DNA of 18,151 nt from CAYMJK01 sp043101635 (GCA_043101635.1 JBICIE010000021.1:1-18151), one strand, 5' to 3'. Shown: positions 7,646-14,700, counted from the stretch's first letter. Made by a program: numbers and translations. Notes: generated by a model from the letters alone, not told the origin.

Positions 7646-8917
7646 TCAACGCCGGGGATTCCGTCCGGTCCGGGCCCGGGCGCCGCGGCGCGCGGGCCCC
7701 GCCCCCGGTGGAGCCGGCGCCGGGCCCGGCGCGGGCTGCTGCTCGCTGCGCTCCGGCGGCGGCTCGGCCGGCTCGGAAGACGCGCCGGGCGCCGCCTGCC
7801 GCTCATCAGCCGCGCCGGCGGGGCCGGCGGACTCGCCCGCAGCGCCATCCTCCAGCCGCCCGAAGATCAGCCGTCCCGCCGAAGTCTGCAGCGCGCTGCG
7901 CACCGTCAGCGTGACCTCCTCGCCGATGTGTTCGCCGCCATCCTCGGCGATCACCATCGTGCCATCGTCGAGATAGCCCACGCCCTGGCCCGCCTGCTCG
8001 CCCGCCTTCATCAGCCGGATGGTGAGCTTCTCGCCCGGCACCAGCGACGGCTTCAGCGCGTTGGCAACCTCGTTGATGTTCAGGATCTCGACGCCGCGGA
8101 TGCCCGCGACGCGACTGAGGCCGACATCCGTGGTCACGATCGTCGCCGGCATGCGATCGGCCAGTTCGACCAGCATCTGATCCACCGGCCCGGCCGCCAG
8201 CGGCGCCGGCTCGACCGAGACATCCAGCGTGCCGCGCTGCAGCCGCCGGATCATCTCCAGCCCGCGCCGGCCGCGGGCCCGCTTGAGCTTGTCGCGCGAG
8301 TCGGCAAGTCGCTGCAGTTCATCCACCACGAACTCGGGCACGATGATCGACGACTGCACCACGCCGGTCTCGCACAGATCGACGATGCGGGCGTCAATCA
8401 GCGCGCTGGAATCCAGCAGCAGCGGGCGCGGCCCGCGGATCTGCTTGGCGAACTCGACATAGGGAATCACCAGCCGGAAGTCATCCTCGGTCTGCAGCAC
8501 AGTGGTGATACCGAGATACGCCAGCGCGATGCCCAGCAGCACCTTGATCGCCGCCACCAGTTCGCCGCCGCCCTCGGCGATGCCGTAGGCCTCGACGATC
8601 AGGTCGATCACCATGCTCAAGGCCAGCGCCAGCAGCATCGCCGCCAGCAGCCCGACGAACACGCTCACCAGCGTGCCGATCTTCCGCCGCGGCGTGAAGA
8701 TGTCGATCAGGATCACCACCATCGCGATGCCGACGGCGATGCCAAGCGTGATCGGCCAGTACAGCGTCTGCGTGCCCGCCCCCTCGCCCGGGCGCAGGAT
8801 GTACAGCAGCGTCACGGTGAGAAACAGCACCATGAACGCCATGCGCACGATCTTCAGCAGCAGCGCCTGCTGCCGGCGCGAGGCCTCGACCGGATCGATC
8901 TGGGGCTTTGCGGCCAT
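7646..8917 (-). CDS. Membrane-anchored PIN-TRAM protein (YacL-like)
   Basis: A 423-residue protein with four transmembrane segments (about 23-42, 53-73, 80-107, 119-141), then a cytoplasmic PIN nuclease-like domain (166-282) and a TRAM domain (about 290-355). PIN acidic residues are visible at Asp169 (LLLDSSALID), Glu200 (VDELQRL), Asp246 (DQMLVELA) and Asp264 (TTDVGLSR), so the metal site looks intact. TRAM domains bind RNA, so a membrane-localised RNA-processing role is plausible but unproven. The last ~65 residues are Pro/Ala/Arg-rich and probably disordered. No Shine-Dalgarno precedes the ATG; TAGACT sits 6 nt upstream, suggesting a leaderless mRNA. The gene is divergent from the one at 9173. 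Confidence 0.93.
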   Translation of the reverse strand: MAAKPQIDPVEASRRQQALLLKIVRMAFMVLFLTVTLLYILRPGEGAGTQTLYWPITLGIAVGIAMVVILIDIFTPRRKIGTLVSVFVGLLAAMLLALALSMVIDLIVEAYGIAEGGGELVAAIKVLLGIALAYLGITTVLQTEDDFRLVIPYVEFAKQIRGPRPLLLDSSALIDARIVDLCETGVVQSSIIVPEFVVDELQRLADSRDKLKRARGRRGLEMIRRLQRGTLDVSVEPAPLAAGPVDQMLVELADRMPATIVTTDVGLSRVAGIRGVEILNINEVANALKPSLVPGEKLTIRLMKAGEQAGQGVGYLDDGTMVIAEDGGEHIGEEVTLTVRSALQTSAGRLIFGRLEDGAAGESAGPAGAADERQAAPGASSEPAEPPPERSEQQPAPGPAPAPPGAGPARRGARARTGRNPRR

Positions 8918-8923
8918 CAGTAA

Positions 8924-8929
8924 AGTCTA
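8924..8929 (-). promoter_or_regulatory. Candidate -10 element (TAGACT) 6 nt before the PIN-TRAM ATG
   Basis: On the minus strand TAGACT is followed by TTACTG and the ATG. The surrounding GATAGACTTTACTG is AT-rich for this genome and has no Shine-Dalgarno. A -35 is not convincing (TTGGGC at 19 nt). Leaderless initiation is inferred. Confidence 0.4.
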
Positions 8930-8990
8930 TCGGGCCGTTCAGCGGGCCGCCCAAGAGACGCAGCAGCGCAACCTCCGCGCGCTCTCCCAC

Positions 8991-9030
8991 CTTCTCCCCG
9001 CTCGCGGGGAGAAGTGGCCGCGCAGCGGCC
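8991..9030. repeat. Double-hairpin palindromic intergenic repeat
   Basis: Two adjacent hairpins: CTTCTCCCCG/CGGGGAGAAG with a CTCG loop (8991-9014), then GGCCGC/GCGGCC with a GCA loop (9016-9030), followed by GATGAGGGG. Similar motifs occur as dispersed intergenic elements in many GC-rich bacteria, from memory rather than a search. It lies between two divergent genes, so it is not an ordinary terminator. The rest of 8918-9172 shows nothing else clear. Confidence 0.7.
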
Positions 9031-9172
9031 GATGAGGGGCTTCCCCACCTACTGAGCCTCCTCGCGCAACCGATCTCCGACCGCCCCGACCGCCTCGTTC
9101 CGTCGCCCCTGCGCGCGCACACCCGTCCCGCCGCCCATAGGTAGAGAGACCCTCTTCCCCAAGGCCGGACCC

Positions 9173-10558
9173 ATGCCCGCGACAACCGCCCCAAAGTCCC
9201 CGCCCCACGCTGCAAACGGCCACATTCGCAGCCCGAAGTCCACTGCCGCCGACCCCGCCGCCAACCTCCAACCTCCACCCCTGCGCGCGCACAGCGAACT
9301 CGATCCCAAGCGCGACCCCGATGAAAACGCAACCCTCGCAGAAAAAACTGCCCCCACCCCTCGCATCGCCCTTCCGGCCGACGCCCGTACCACCGCCGCG
9401 AGCAATGTCGCGCCTGCCCTCAACTCCCCCGGCCCTGCGGGCCCCGCGCACGTAGCCACGGGCCAGCCCGCAGCGCGGGCGCAGCCCGTGGAAAGCGCCC
9501 CCGAATCGCCGACGCCCCAGCGGGGCCCGCGCAAGGCCCAACCCTCACAACACCAACCCGAAGCGCCCCCCTTCCGCCTCCCCGACCACGTCGACCGCGA
9601 CCTCCTCCTCTTCCGCTACTTCGAGGGCGCAAACCTCCTCGACCTCGCAAACGAACTCGACATCGCCCTCGAAGATCTCGTCACATGGTCCGAGCAGCCG
9701 CACACGCAGAAGCAGCTCGACCGACTCCGCGCCTGCGACGAGCGCCGCGTCGAACACATCAACGCCCGCTCCGCCGTCGCCGGCGCCGCGGCCATCTACC
9801 AGATGCTCCAGCGCCCCCTCTACACCCTCACCCACTGCTCGATCCCGCACGAACTGCGCTGCCAGGAACTCACGCTCAAGGCCGCCCTCGCAGTCCTCAA
9901 CCCCATCGAGCGCGCCAAGGACCACAAGCGCAAACTCTCCCTCCGCCGCGCCATCGCCGCCCTCAACCCCCGCCGCCGCAACGTGCCACTGACGGCGGCC
10001 GTCAGTGCTCCCAGCGGGGCGCCCGCTGGGGCGGGACGCCGCCCTGCCGACAGCGCGGCCCCGAACCTCAAGCAGCGCCTCAACGCCCTCCTCTTCCGCG
10101 GCGCGCCGCGCGTCCCGCCCGTCCCACCCGTGCCCGTCGCGCCACGGACCACGGCTCCGCGTGGTCAGTGTTCCCAAAGCGCACCGCCCAGTGCCCCACG
10201 GTTCCGTCCTGCGGGCAGCGAGCCGCGCCCGCCGTCATCACCGGTGGCACAGGCGTCCTGCCTGTGCGACGCCCACGCCCAAACCCGGCGCCCAGCCCCT
10301 GCTTCAACACCGATGGCGCCCCTCACATCACGCCAAGTGGCGCGGGCCTCCAGCTCGCATCGGCCCGCAGCGCCGAACGAACCACGCGCTGCCCCGATCA
10401 AGGCGCCAGACGCCCAACCCGAAGCTCCCTCCGAGCGCGCCCCACAGTCCATCCCGTCCATCAAGTCCATCCCCGCACAACTGCACATCAGTGCGCCGCG
10501 CAGGCCCCGCGCCGAAAGCCCGCGCCGCCGCGCCGCCGCCCTCCCGCGCGCCCCTTGA
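9173..10558 (+). CDS. Uncharacterised protein with helical core and Pro/Ala-rich flanks
   Basis: I do not recognise this 461-residue protein. Residues 1-130 and 270-461 are low-complexity (Pro, Ala, Arg). The core, about 134-265, looks like a real fold: LLLFRYFEGANLLDLANELD resembles a helix-turn-helix, and residues 180-260 predict several helices with conserved-looking polar faces (RACDERRVEHINARSAV, HELRCQELTLKAALAVLNPI). A DNA-binding role is possible but is inference. Codon third positions are strongly C-biased. Several DNA palindromes lie in the frame outside the core (near residues 95-107, 272-286, 325-332 and 359-365), so the flanks may have grown by insertion of repeats. The start at 9173 is the only early ATG, with a weak AAGG upstream; a shorter protein is possible. 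Confidence 0.65.
   Translation: MPATTAPKSPPHAANGHIRSPKSTAADPAANLQPPPLRAHSELDPKRDPDENATLAEKTAPTPRIALPADARTTAASNVAPALNSPGPAGPAHVATGQPAARAQPVESAPESPTPQRGPRKAQPSQHQPEAPPFRLPDHVDRDLLLFRYFEGANLLDLANELDIALEDLVTWSEQPHTQKQLDRLRACDERRVEHINARSAVAGAAAIYQMLQRPLYTLTHCSIPHELRCQELTLKAALAVLNPIERAKDHKRKLSLRRAIAALNPRRRNVPLTAAVSAPSGAPAGAGRRPADSAAPNLKQRLNALLFRGAPRVPPVPPVPVAPRTTAPRGQCSQSAPPSAPRFRPAGSEPRPPSSPVAQASCLCDAHAQTRRPAPASTPMAPLTSRQVARASSSHRPAAPNEPRAAPIKAPDAQPEAPSERAPQSIPSIKSIPAQLHISAPRRPRAESPRRRAAALPRAP
9431..9526. repeat. Cluster of three palindromes inside the uncharacterised gene
   Basis: GGCCC-TGC-GGGCC occupies 9431-9443. A compound hairpin occupies 9456-9491, with outer arms CCACGGGC/GCCCGTGG and inner arms GCCCGC/GCGGGC. 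GCCCC-AGC-GGGGC occupies 9514-9526. All three keep the reading frame open and fall in the Pro/Ala-rich N-terminal flank. Confidence 0.7.
9987..10030. repeat. Two back-to-back 9-bp hairpins inside the uncharacterised gene
   Basis: CACTGACGG/CCGTCAGTG with a CGG loop (9987-10007) is followed two bases later by CCCAGCGGG/CCCGCTGGG with a GCG loop (10010-10030). They begin right after the conserved core and encode residues 272-286. Confidence 0.75.
10147..10166. repeat. 7-bp hairpin inside the uncharacterised gene
   Basis: GACCACG (10147-10153) pairs with CGTGGTC (10160-10166) around GCTCCG. It lies in the C-terminal low-complexity flank. Confidence 0.6.
10247..10267. repeat. GCACAGGC-N5-GCCTGTGC palindromic element
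   Basis: Perfect 8-bp arms flank GTCCT. Read in frame it gives AQASCLC. From memory, elements of this form are dispersed in planctomycete genomes, and their translations (such as ASCLC or DACAT) recur in hypothetical proteins; I could not check this here. Confidence 0.7.
10448..10474 (+). repeat. Three tandem 9-bp copies of TCCATCMMS
   Basis: TCCATCCCG, TCCATCAAG and TCCATCCCC run in tandem in the reading frame and encode SIPSIKSIP. They add to the simple-repeat content of this C-terminal flank. The following intergenic stretch 10559-10672 shows no feature I can support. Confidence 0.65.
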
Positions 10559-10672
10559 CCAATGCGCAGCAGCCTCCGCTCCACACTCGCGCGAACATCA
10601 CCGCGTTATCGCGCGGCGCTGTCGCTGCTCGCCCGGGCCGCACGAGCTTGCGCTCGGGGCTCTCTTGGCGCG

Positions 10673-12082
10673 TCAGCCCGCCGCGTGCGTCGCGGCTTCG
10701 TCGATGGCGTTGTCGGCCTCGGGCAGCGCCAGACCTCGGTCGCGGATCAGTTCCATGGCCTGGCGCAGGTCGTCATCAGTCAGGTCCGGGTTCACGCAGA
10801 CCATGCGCACCACCGCCCGCCCGGCGACAATGCCGTAGCTGAGCTTCAGCGTCCCCTCGCGGTCCAGCCGGTCGCAGATCTCGATGCTGCTGCGCCCGGC
10901 GACCTCGAAGCAGACCGTCATCGACTGCGGCTCGCACGACAGGACCAGATCCGGATCTTCCTCGACGACGCTGCGCACCAGCGCCGCCTGCTCGAACAGC
11001 CGGTCGATGCGGGCGGCGTAGCCCGCGTCTCCCTTGGCCTGCCAGGCGCACCAGAGCTTGAGGGCGTCGTTGCGCCGGCCGCACTGCAGCGAGCGCGTGC
11101 CGGGATTGATCTCATCATCATCGCTCTGGAAGAGATACTCGGCCGGCTCCCCGATGTGGCGCGCCAGCAGCCCGCGCCGCTTCATGAGCGCCACCGAGCA
11201 CGTCAGCGGCACGCCCATCACCTTGTGGGCGTCCCACACCACCGAGTCGGCCCGCTCGACGCCGCGCATCAGATGGCGATGGCGATGGCTCAGCAGCACC
11301 GAAGCGCCGAATGCGCCATCGACGTGGAACCAGAGCCCGTGCGCTGCGGCGATGTCGGCGAGCTGATTGAGATCGTCGAACGCTCCCTGCACCGTGGTCC
11401 CGGCGGTGGCGACGATCATGATCGGATGCAGGCCGCGGGCCAGATCGGCGCGGATGGCGCGGTCAAGCTCCGCGGGGATCATGCGCCCGACATCATCCAC
11501 CGGGATCTTGCGCAGGTTGCTGCGCCCGAGGCCGAGAATGTTGACGGCCTTGGGAATCGAGTAGTGGGCTTCGGCGGAGGTGTAGAGCACGGCCAGGTGC
11601 GCCCCGACACCCTGCTCGCGGACGCCGGGCAGCATCTCCTCGCGGGCGATCAGCATCGCGGCGAGGTTGCTCATCGAGCCGCCCGGGGCGAAGGCGCCCT
11701 CGCCATCTTCGAAGCCGACCATCCGGGCGAGCTTCGCGATGATGGTGCGCTCCAGCAGGATGTGCACGCCCGCGGCCTTGAAGGTGTACATGGAGTTGTT
11801 CGTCACCGCCGTGAGCATCTCGCCCATGGTGGCGGGCAGGTCGCGCCCGCCGAAGAGTTGGCTGTAGAAGCGCCGGTTCGACGAGCTTGGCGTGGCGGCG
11901 ATCACCGCCGCCAGGCGCCGGGCCACCTCCTCCATCGGCCGGCCTTCGGCGGGAAGGGCGAGATCGAGCTTCCGTTCGAGCGTCCCGGGCTCCAGACGGG
12001 GCGCCGGCGGCGCTGACTCGGCCCGGATGAAGTCGATTGCGATCCGGGCCGCGGTCTGAATCGCCTGCTCGCTTTCGGTCAA
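10673..12082 (-). CDS. Pyridoxal-phosphate-dependent group II decarboxylase
   Basis: A 469-residue fold-type I PLP enzyme of the amino-acid decarboxylase group (glutamate, aspartate, cysteine sulfinate, tyrosine or DOPA). The PLP lysine is Lys287 in VWDAHKVMGVPLTCS; other cofactor contacts are GGSMSN (134-139), His173 in EAHYS, the TAGTT segment (226-230) and Asp255 in HVDGAFGA. It should release CO2 and a primary amine; which amino acid it uses cannot be assigned. The open frame runs to 12538, but that part overlaps the divergent gene and is Pro/Arg junk. I place the start at TTG 12082, which has AGGAAAGG 8 nt upstream and gives the usual length; the next in-frame ATG (residue 50) would remove family sequence. 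No partner transporter is adjacent. Confidence 0.9.
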   Translation of the reverse strand: MTESEQAIQTAARIAIDFIRAESAPPAPRLEPGTLERKLDLALPAEGRPMEEVARRLAAVIAATPSSSNRRFYSQLFGGRDLPATMGEMLTAVTNNSMYTFKAAGVHILLERTIIAKLARMVGFEDGEGAFAPGGSMSNLAAMLIAREEMLPGVREQGVGAHLAVLYTSAEAHYSIPKAVNILGLGRSNLRKIPVDDVGRMIPAELDRAIRADLARGLHPIMIVATAGTTVQGAFDDLNQLADIAAAHGLWFHVDGAFGASVLLSHRHRHLMRGVERADSVVWDAHKVMGVPLTCSVALMKRRGLLARHIGEPAEYLFQSDDDEINPGTRSLQCGRRNDALKLWCAWQAKGDAGYAARIDRLFEQAALVRSVVEEDPDLVLSCEPQSMTVCFEVAGRSSIEICDRLDREGTLKLSYGIVAGRAVVRMVCVNPDLTDDDLRQAMELIRDRGLALPEADNAIDEAATHAAG

Positions 12083-12235
12083 CTCCGGGACCTTTCCTTG
12101 TGCGCCTCCGGGGCGGAGGACTGATGGCGCCGGACCAACCGGCGGCGCAGCCGGCTTGTTCCGGACAAGGGTACGCTGAGGCGCCGGCCCGCCGCGCTGC
12201 AGGGATTCGTCATCCGGGCGCCGAGGGCCGGCCGA

Positions 12236-12241
12236 TAGCGT
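12236..12241 (+). promoter_or_regulatory. Candidate -10 element (TAGCGT) 5 nt before the DUF2238 gene ATG
   Basis: TAGCGT is followed by TTGCC and then the ATG at 12247. No Shine-Dalgarno and no convincing -35 are present. The geometry matches the elements before the aminopeptidase, PIN-TRAM and exbD genes. Confidence 0.35.
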
Positions 12242-12246
12242 TTGCC

Positions 12247-12852
12247 ATGGCCGGCCAGGGATCCAGATCGGGATGGGACAGCTTCCGATCGGGCGGCGCG
12301 GTGGTGTTCGCGGTGGCGCTGCTGGGTTTCTCCGGGCTGGCGCTGCAGCGCGGCAACGCGGAGTTCCTGTTCTACGGGGGCGTGATGATCCTGCTGGCCG
12401 GCGCGGTGCTGGCGCTGGATCACAAAGTCCACCTGTCGCGGGCGGTGCTGCTCGGCCTGCTGGTCTGGGCCATCCTGCATCTGGCCGGGGGGAACGTGGC
12501 CATCGGCGAGGGGCGGGTGCTGTACAACTGGCGTCCATCGCCCGGGCTGCCGCGCTATGACCAGCTCGTCCACGCCTATGGGTTCGCGGTCGCGACGCTG
12601 CTGAGCTGGGAGTGCCTGAGCAGCGCGATGGCGGCCCGCACCCACAAGCGAACCCGCCCCACCACCGGGATCGTGGTGGCCGCGGCGCTGATGGGGATGG
12701 GCCTGGGAGCGCTCAACGAGGTGGTGGAGTTCATCGCGACGATCACGCTGCCGCAGACCAACGTCGGCGGATACGACAACACCGGGTGGGACCTGGTGAG
12801 CAACATGACCGGCGCGGCGGCGATGGCCGTGTGGATACGGGTGTCGCAGTAG
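12247..12852 (+). CDS. DUF2238 / YjdF-family inner-membrane protein
   Basis: A 201-residue polytopic membrane protein with about six hydrophobic segments (near 17-34, 39-57, 65-81, 108-124, 141-157 and 184-199). The diagnostic DUF2238 motifs are present: RYDQLVHAYG (103-112), GALNEVVEF (154-162) and the C-terminal GGYDNTGWDLVSNMTGA (174-190). Length is close to that of E. coli YjdF. The function of the family is not established; the conserved His, Glu and Asp residues within the membrane suggest metal or substrate binding, which is inference. The frame stays open back to 12037, but MAGQGSRSGW at 12247 begins just before the first helix and leaves room for the divergent decarboxylase promoter. 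The gene converges with rplS, 44 bp away. Confidence 0.87.
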   Translation: MAGQGSRSGWDSFRSGGAVVFAVALLGFSGLALQRGNAEFLFYGGVMILLAGAVLALDHKVHLSRAVLLGLLVWAILHLAGGNVAIGEGRVLYNWRPSPGLPRYDQLVHAYGFAVATLLSWECLSSAMAARTHKRTRPTTGIVVAAALMGMGLGALNEVVEFIATITLPQTNVGGYDNTGWDLVSNMTGAAAMAVWIRVSQ

Positions 12853-12896
12853 GTTGACCACGAAACCCGGCGCAGCGCGGCGGCCACGCGGGCGCG

Positions 12897-13277
12897 TCAG
12901 GCGTTCTGGGTGACGTGCTTCATGCCGCGACGGCGATCGCGCAAGCGGCGCTTCTTGCCGACGCGCTCGCGCAGGAAGTAGAGCTTGGCGCGCCGGGCGT
13001 CGCCGCGCCGCACCACTTCGATCTTGGCGATCATCGGGCTGTTGATCGGCCAGGTGCGCTCGATGCCGATCTCGTCGACGACGCGGCGCACGGTGATCAT
13101 CTCGCCGATGCCCCGCCCCTTGCGCCCGATGAGCACGCCCTGATAGACCTGGGTGCGCTCCTTGTCGCCCTCAACGATGCGGACGTGCACATCGAGCACA
13201 TCGCCGATGTCGAACCGCGGCAGGTCGGTCTTGAGGGCGCCGTCGTTGAGGCTCTCGATCAGTTGCTGGGTGGACAT
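12897..13277 (-). CDS. rplS: 50S ribosomal protein L19
   Basis: A 126-residue ribosomal protein at the 30S-50S interface. Typical L19 sequence is visible throughout: FDIGDVLDVHVRIVEGDKER, VYQGVLIGRKGRGIGEMITV, GIERTWPINSPMIAKIEVVR and the basic RRAKLYFLRERVGKKRRLRD, with a short tail extending past the E. coli end. The open frame reaches 13712 but everything before MSTQQLIESL at 13277 overlaps trmD or is non-family sequence; GAGAG 5 nt upstream serves as a modest Shine-Dalgarno. It is the last gene of the rpsP-trmD-rplS group, 127 bp after trmD, with inverted repeats in that gap that could act as a leader. Confidence 0.97.
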   Translation of the reverse strand: MSTQQLIESLNDGALKTDLPRFDIGDVLDVHVRIVEGDKERTQVYQGVLIGRKGRGIGEMITVRRVVDEIGIERTWPINSPMIAKIEVVRRGDARRAKLYFLRERVGKKRRLRDRRRGMKHVTQNA

Positions 13278-13324
13278 GGCTGCTCTCGACTCGGGCCGCG
13301 GCGGCGGCGTTGCGGGATCGGAAA

Positions 13325-13372
13325 CCCCGCCGGAAGCCCAGCGGGGCCGGGATGTTAGGGCCGGATCCCGGC
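13325..13372 (-). promoter_or_regulatory. Inverted repeats in the trmD-rplS gap
   Basis: CCCCGC (13325-13330) pairs with GCGGGG (13341-13346), and GCCGGGAT (13346-13353) pairs with ATCCCGGC (13365-13372). The stems overlap by one base, so they could form together or compete. They lie 48-95 bp upstream of rplS, where an L19 leader or an RNA-processing site would be expected. Two GGCATCC copies lie at 13382-13395. Confidence 0.35.
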
Positions 13373-13404
13373 GCGGGCAATGGCATCCGGCATCCGGCGG
13401 GCGG

Positions 13405-14169
13405 TCACCCGAGCAGGTCGGGGCGGCGGGCCCGGGTGCGGGCGAGCATCTGCTCCAGCCGCCAACGGGCGACGGCCTGGTGGTCGCCGCTGAGCAGGGC
13501 CTCGGGGACCTCGGCGCCCTCCCACACCCGCGGCCGGGTGAAATGCGGGCAGTCCAGCAGGCGGGCCTCCGGCGGGAGGCCGAGTTCGGCCAGCAGCTTC
13601 GCGGGGACGGCCTGGCCAATCGCGTCGGCGCCCGGGGGCGGCCCGAAGCTCTCCTGGTGGGCGCCCTGCTCGTGGCCGAGGGCCCCGGGCAGGAGCCGGA
13701 TGACCGCGTCAATGAGGATCATCGCGGCCAGCTCGCCGGCGCTGAGAACGTAGTCGCCGACGCTGATCTCGCGCGGGGCGAGCCTCTCGATGACCCGCTC
13801 GTCGATGCCCTCGTAGTGGCCGGCGATGATGAGCATACGGGGCAGGCGGGCAAGCTCCTCGACCAGCGGCTGCCGGAGCGGCTCGCCCTGGGGAGTCATG
13901 AGGATGCGGGCTGCGGGGCGGGGGTCGGCGGCCTCGGCGTGGATCACCGCGTCCCAGAGGGGCTGGCAGAGCATGACCATGCCGGGGCCGCCTCCGAAGG
14001 GGCGGTCATCGGTCTTGAAGTGGGGCGGGGCGGCGAAGTCGCGGATGTTGGTCGGGGCGATCTCGACGAGGCCCGCGGCGCGGGCGCGTCCGGGGATGCT
14101 CACGCCGAGCGCGGCCGGTGGCTCGGCGGCGAACATCTCTGGGAAGGTTGTGAGGATGTCGATGCGCAT
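13405..14169 (-). CDS. trmD: tRNA (guanine-37-N1)-methyltransferase
   Basis: A 254-residue SPOUT methyltransferase that makes m1G37 in tRNAs with G36 and so prevents +1 frameshifting. Family motifs are clear: MRIDILTTFPEMF at the start, TDDRPFGGGPGMVM (53-66), the trefoil-knot AdoMet site AGHYEGIDERV (about 115-125) and EISVGDYVLSAGELAAM (about 133-149), then HQESF and the C-terminal helical domain. Length matches E. coli TrmD. The ATG has no Shine-Dalgarno; it lies 12 nt past a terminator-like hairpin that follows rpsP, so its expression may depend on read-through or internal initiation. rimM, often next to trmD, is not in this cluster. Confidence 0.97.
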   Translation of the reverse strand: MRIDILTTFPEMFAAEPPAALGVSIPGRARAAGLVEIAPTNIRDFAAPPHFKTDDRPFGGGPGMVMLCQPLWDAVIHAEAADPRPAARILMTPQGEPLRQPLVEELARLPRMLIIAGHYEGIDERVIERLAPREISVGDYVLSAGELAAMILIDAVIRLLPGALGHEQGAHQESFGPPPGADAIGQAVPAKLLAELGLPPEARLLDCPHFTRPRVWEGAEVPEALLSGDHQAVARWRLEQMLARTRARRPDLLG

Positions 14170-14170
14170 G

Positions 14171-14207
14171 GCAAAAGCAAAGACGCCGGCAGTCTACCGC
14201 CGGCGTC
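14171..14207 (-). terminator. Attenuator-like hairpin with T-rich tail between rpsP and trmD
   Basis: GACGCCGGC (14182-14190) pairs with GCCGGCGTC (14199-14207) around an 8-nt loop. On the minus strand TTTGCTTTT follows at once, then GCC and the trmD ATG. This is a standard intrinsic-terminator layout placed inside an operon, so it would lower trmD-rplS expression relative to rpsP. Confidence 0.6.
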
Positions 14208-14230
14208 GCGAGGTCGAGTTTGGGGGTGGC

Positions 14231-14581
14231 TCAGCCGTCGGCGTTTTCATCCGAGGCGGCGGCGGCCGCGGCGGCGGCCCTGCGGGCGTCGATCAGGTCG
14301 CGGCGGGCCTTGCGATCGGCCTCCCACTGGGTCTTGTCGATGAGGTCGTTTCTGGCGAGCAGGTCGCGGACCGTCTCGGAGGGCTGGGCGCCGACGCTGA
14401 GCCAGTGCTTGATGCGATCGGTCTTCAGCTCAAGCTGCTTGGACTCATCCTTGGCGATGGGGTCGTACCAGCCGAGGGCCTCGATGACGCGCCCGTTGCG
14501 CCGGGTGCGCTGATCGATGGCGTTGATCCGGAAGAACGGCCGGTGACGGCGGCCAAATCGCTGCATGCGAATGCGAACCAC
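14231..14581 (-). CDS. rpsP: 30S ribosomal protein S16
   Basis: A 116-residue small-subunit assembly protein. The conserved S16 start VRIRMQRFGRRHRPFFRI and EALGWYDPIAKDESKQLELKTDRIKHWLSVGAQPSETVRDLL are unmistakable. The family core is about 80-90 residues; here a charged, Ala-rich extension (about 90-116) is added. The start is GTG at 14581, fixed by a GGAGG 6 nt upstream. It is the first gene of the group: a promoter (-35 CTGACT, 17 bp, -10 TAGAGT) and a structured leader precede it. trmD follows 61 bp later after a terminator-like hairpin. Confidence 0.97.
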   Translation of the reverse strand: MVRIRMQRFGRRHRPFFRINAIDQRTRRNGRVIEALGWYDPIAKDESKQLELKTDRIKHWLSVGAQPSETVRDLLARNDLIDKTQWEADRKARRDLIDARRAAAAAAAASDENADG

Positions 14582-14592
14582 TCGAAGCCTCC

Positions 14593-14635
14593 AATTGGGC
14601 GTCTGCCCGGCGACTGCCGCCGGAACAAGGCGGCA
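14593..14635 (-). promoter_or_regulatory. Structured 5' leader of rpsP
   Basis: TGCCGCC (14615-14621) pairs with GGCGGCA (14629-14635) around a 7-nt loop, right at the predicted mRNA 5' end. A smaller GGGC/GCCC stem lies just before the GGAGG. A ribosomal-protein or stability leader is plausible; no known class is recognised. Confidence 0.35.
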
Positions 14636-14664
14636 ACTCTAGGCGCCCTGGGCCGTCGAGTCAG
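14636..14664 (-). promoter_or_regulatory. Sigma-70-type promoter of rpsP-trmD-rplS
   Basis: On the minus strand CTGACT (plus 14659-14664) and TAGAGT (plus 14636-14641) are spaced exactly 17 bp. Each matches four of six consensus bases. Transcription would start near 14629, about 48 nt before the GTG. Confidence 0.5.
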
Positions 14665-14700
14665 GTCCGGCGCCGGCGGGGCAGCCCCGTACCGCCCCCA

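Noticed and set aside
7928..8923. 331-codon plus-strand open frame over the PIN-TRAM gene
   Set aside because: His/Gln/Asp-rich translation with no domain; the opposite strand encodes four membrane helices plus PIN and TRAM domains.
9545..10177. 210-codon minus-strand open frame inside the uncharacterised gene
   Set aside because: Its Val/Glu-rich sequence mirrors C-biased codons of the plus strand. The plus frame is favoured by the helical core, but neither has an identified homologue, so some doubt remains.
10562..12016. 484-codon plus-strand open frame over the decarboxylase
   Set aside because: Antisense shadow; the minus frame has every PLP-enzyme motif.
12083..12538. N-terminal extension of the decarboxylase to an upstream ATG
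   Set aside because: The extension is Pro/Arg-rich, lies on the opposite strand of the DUF2238 gene and has no family similarity; TTG at 12082 has a Shine-Dalgarno and gives the normal length.
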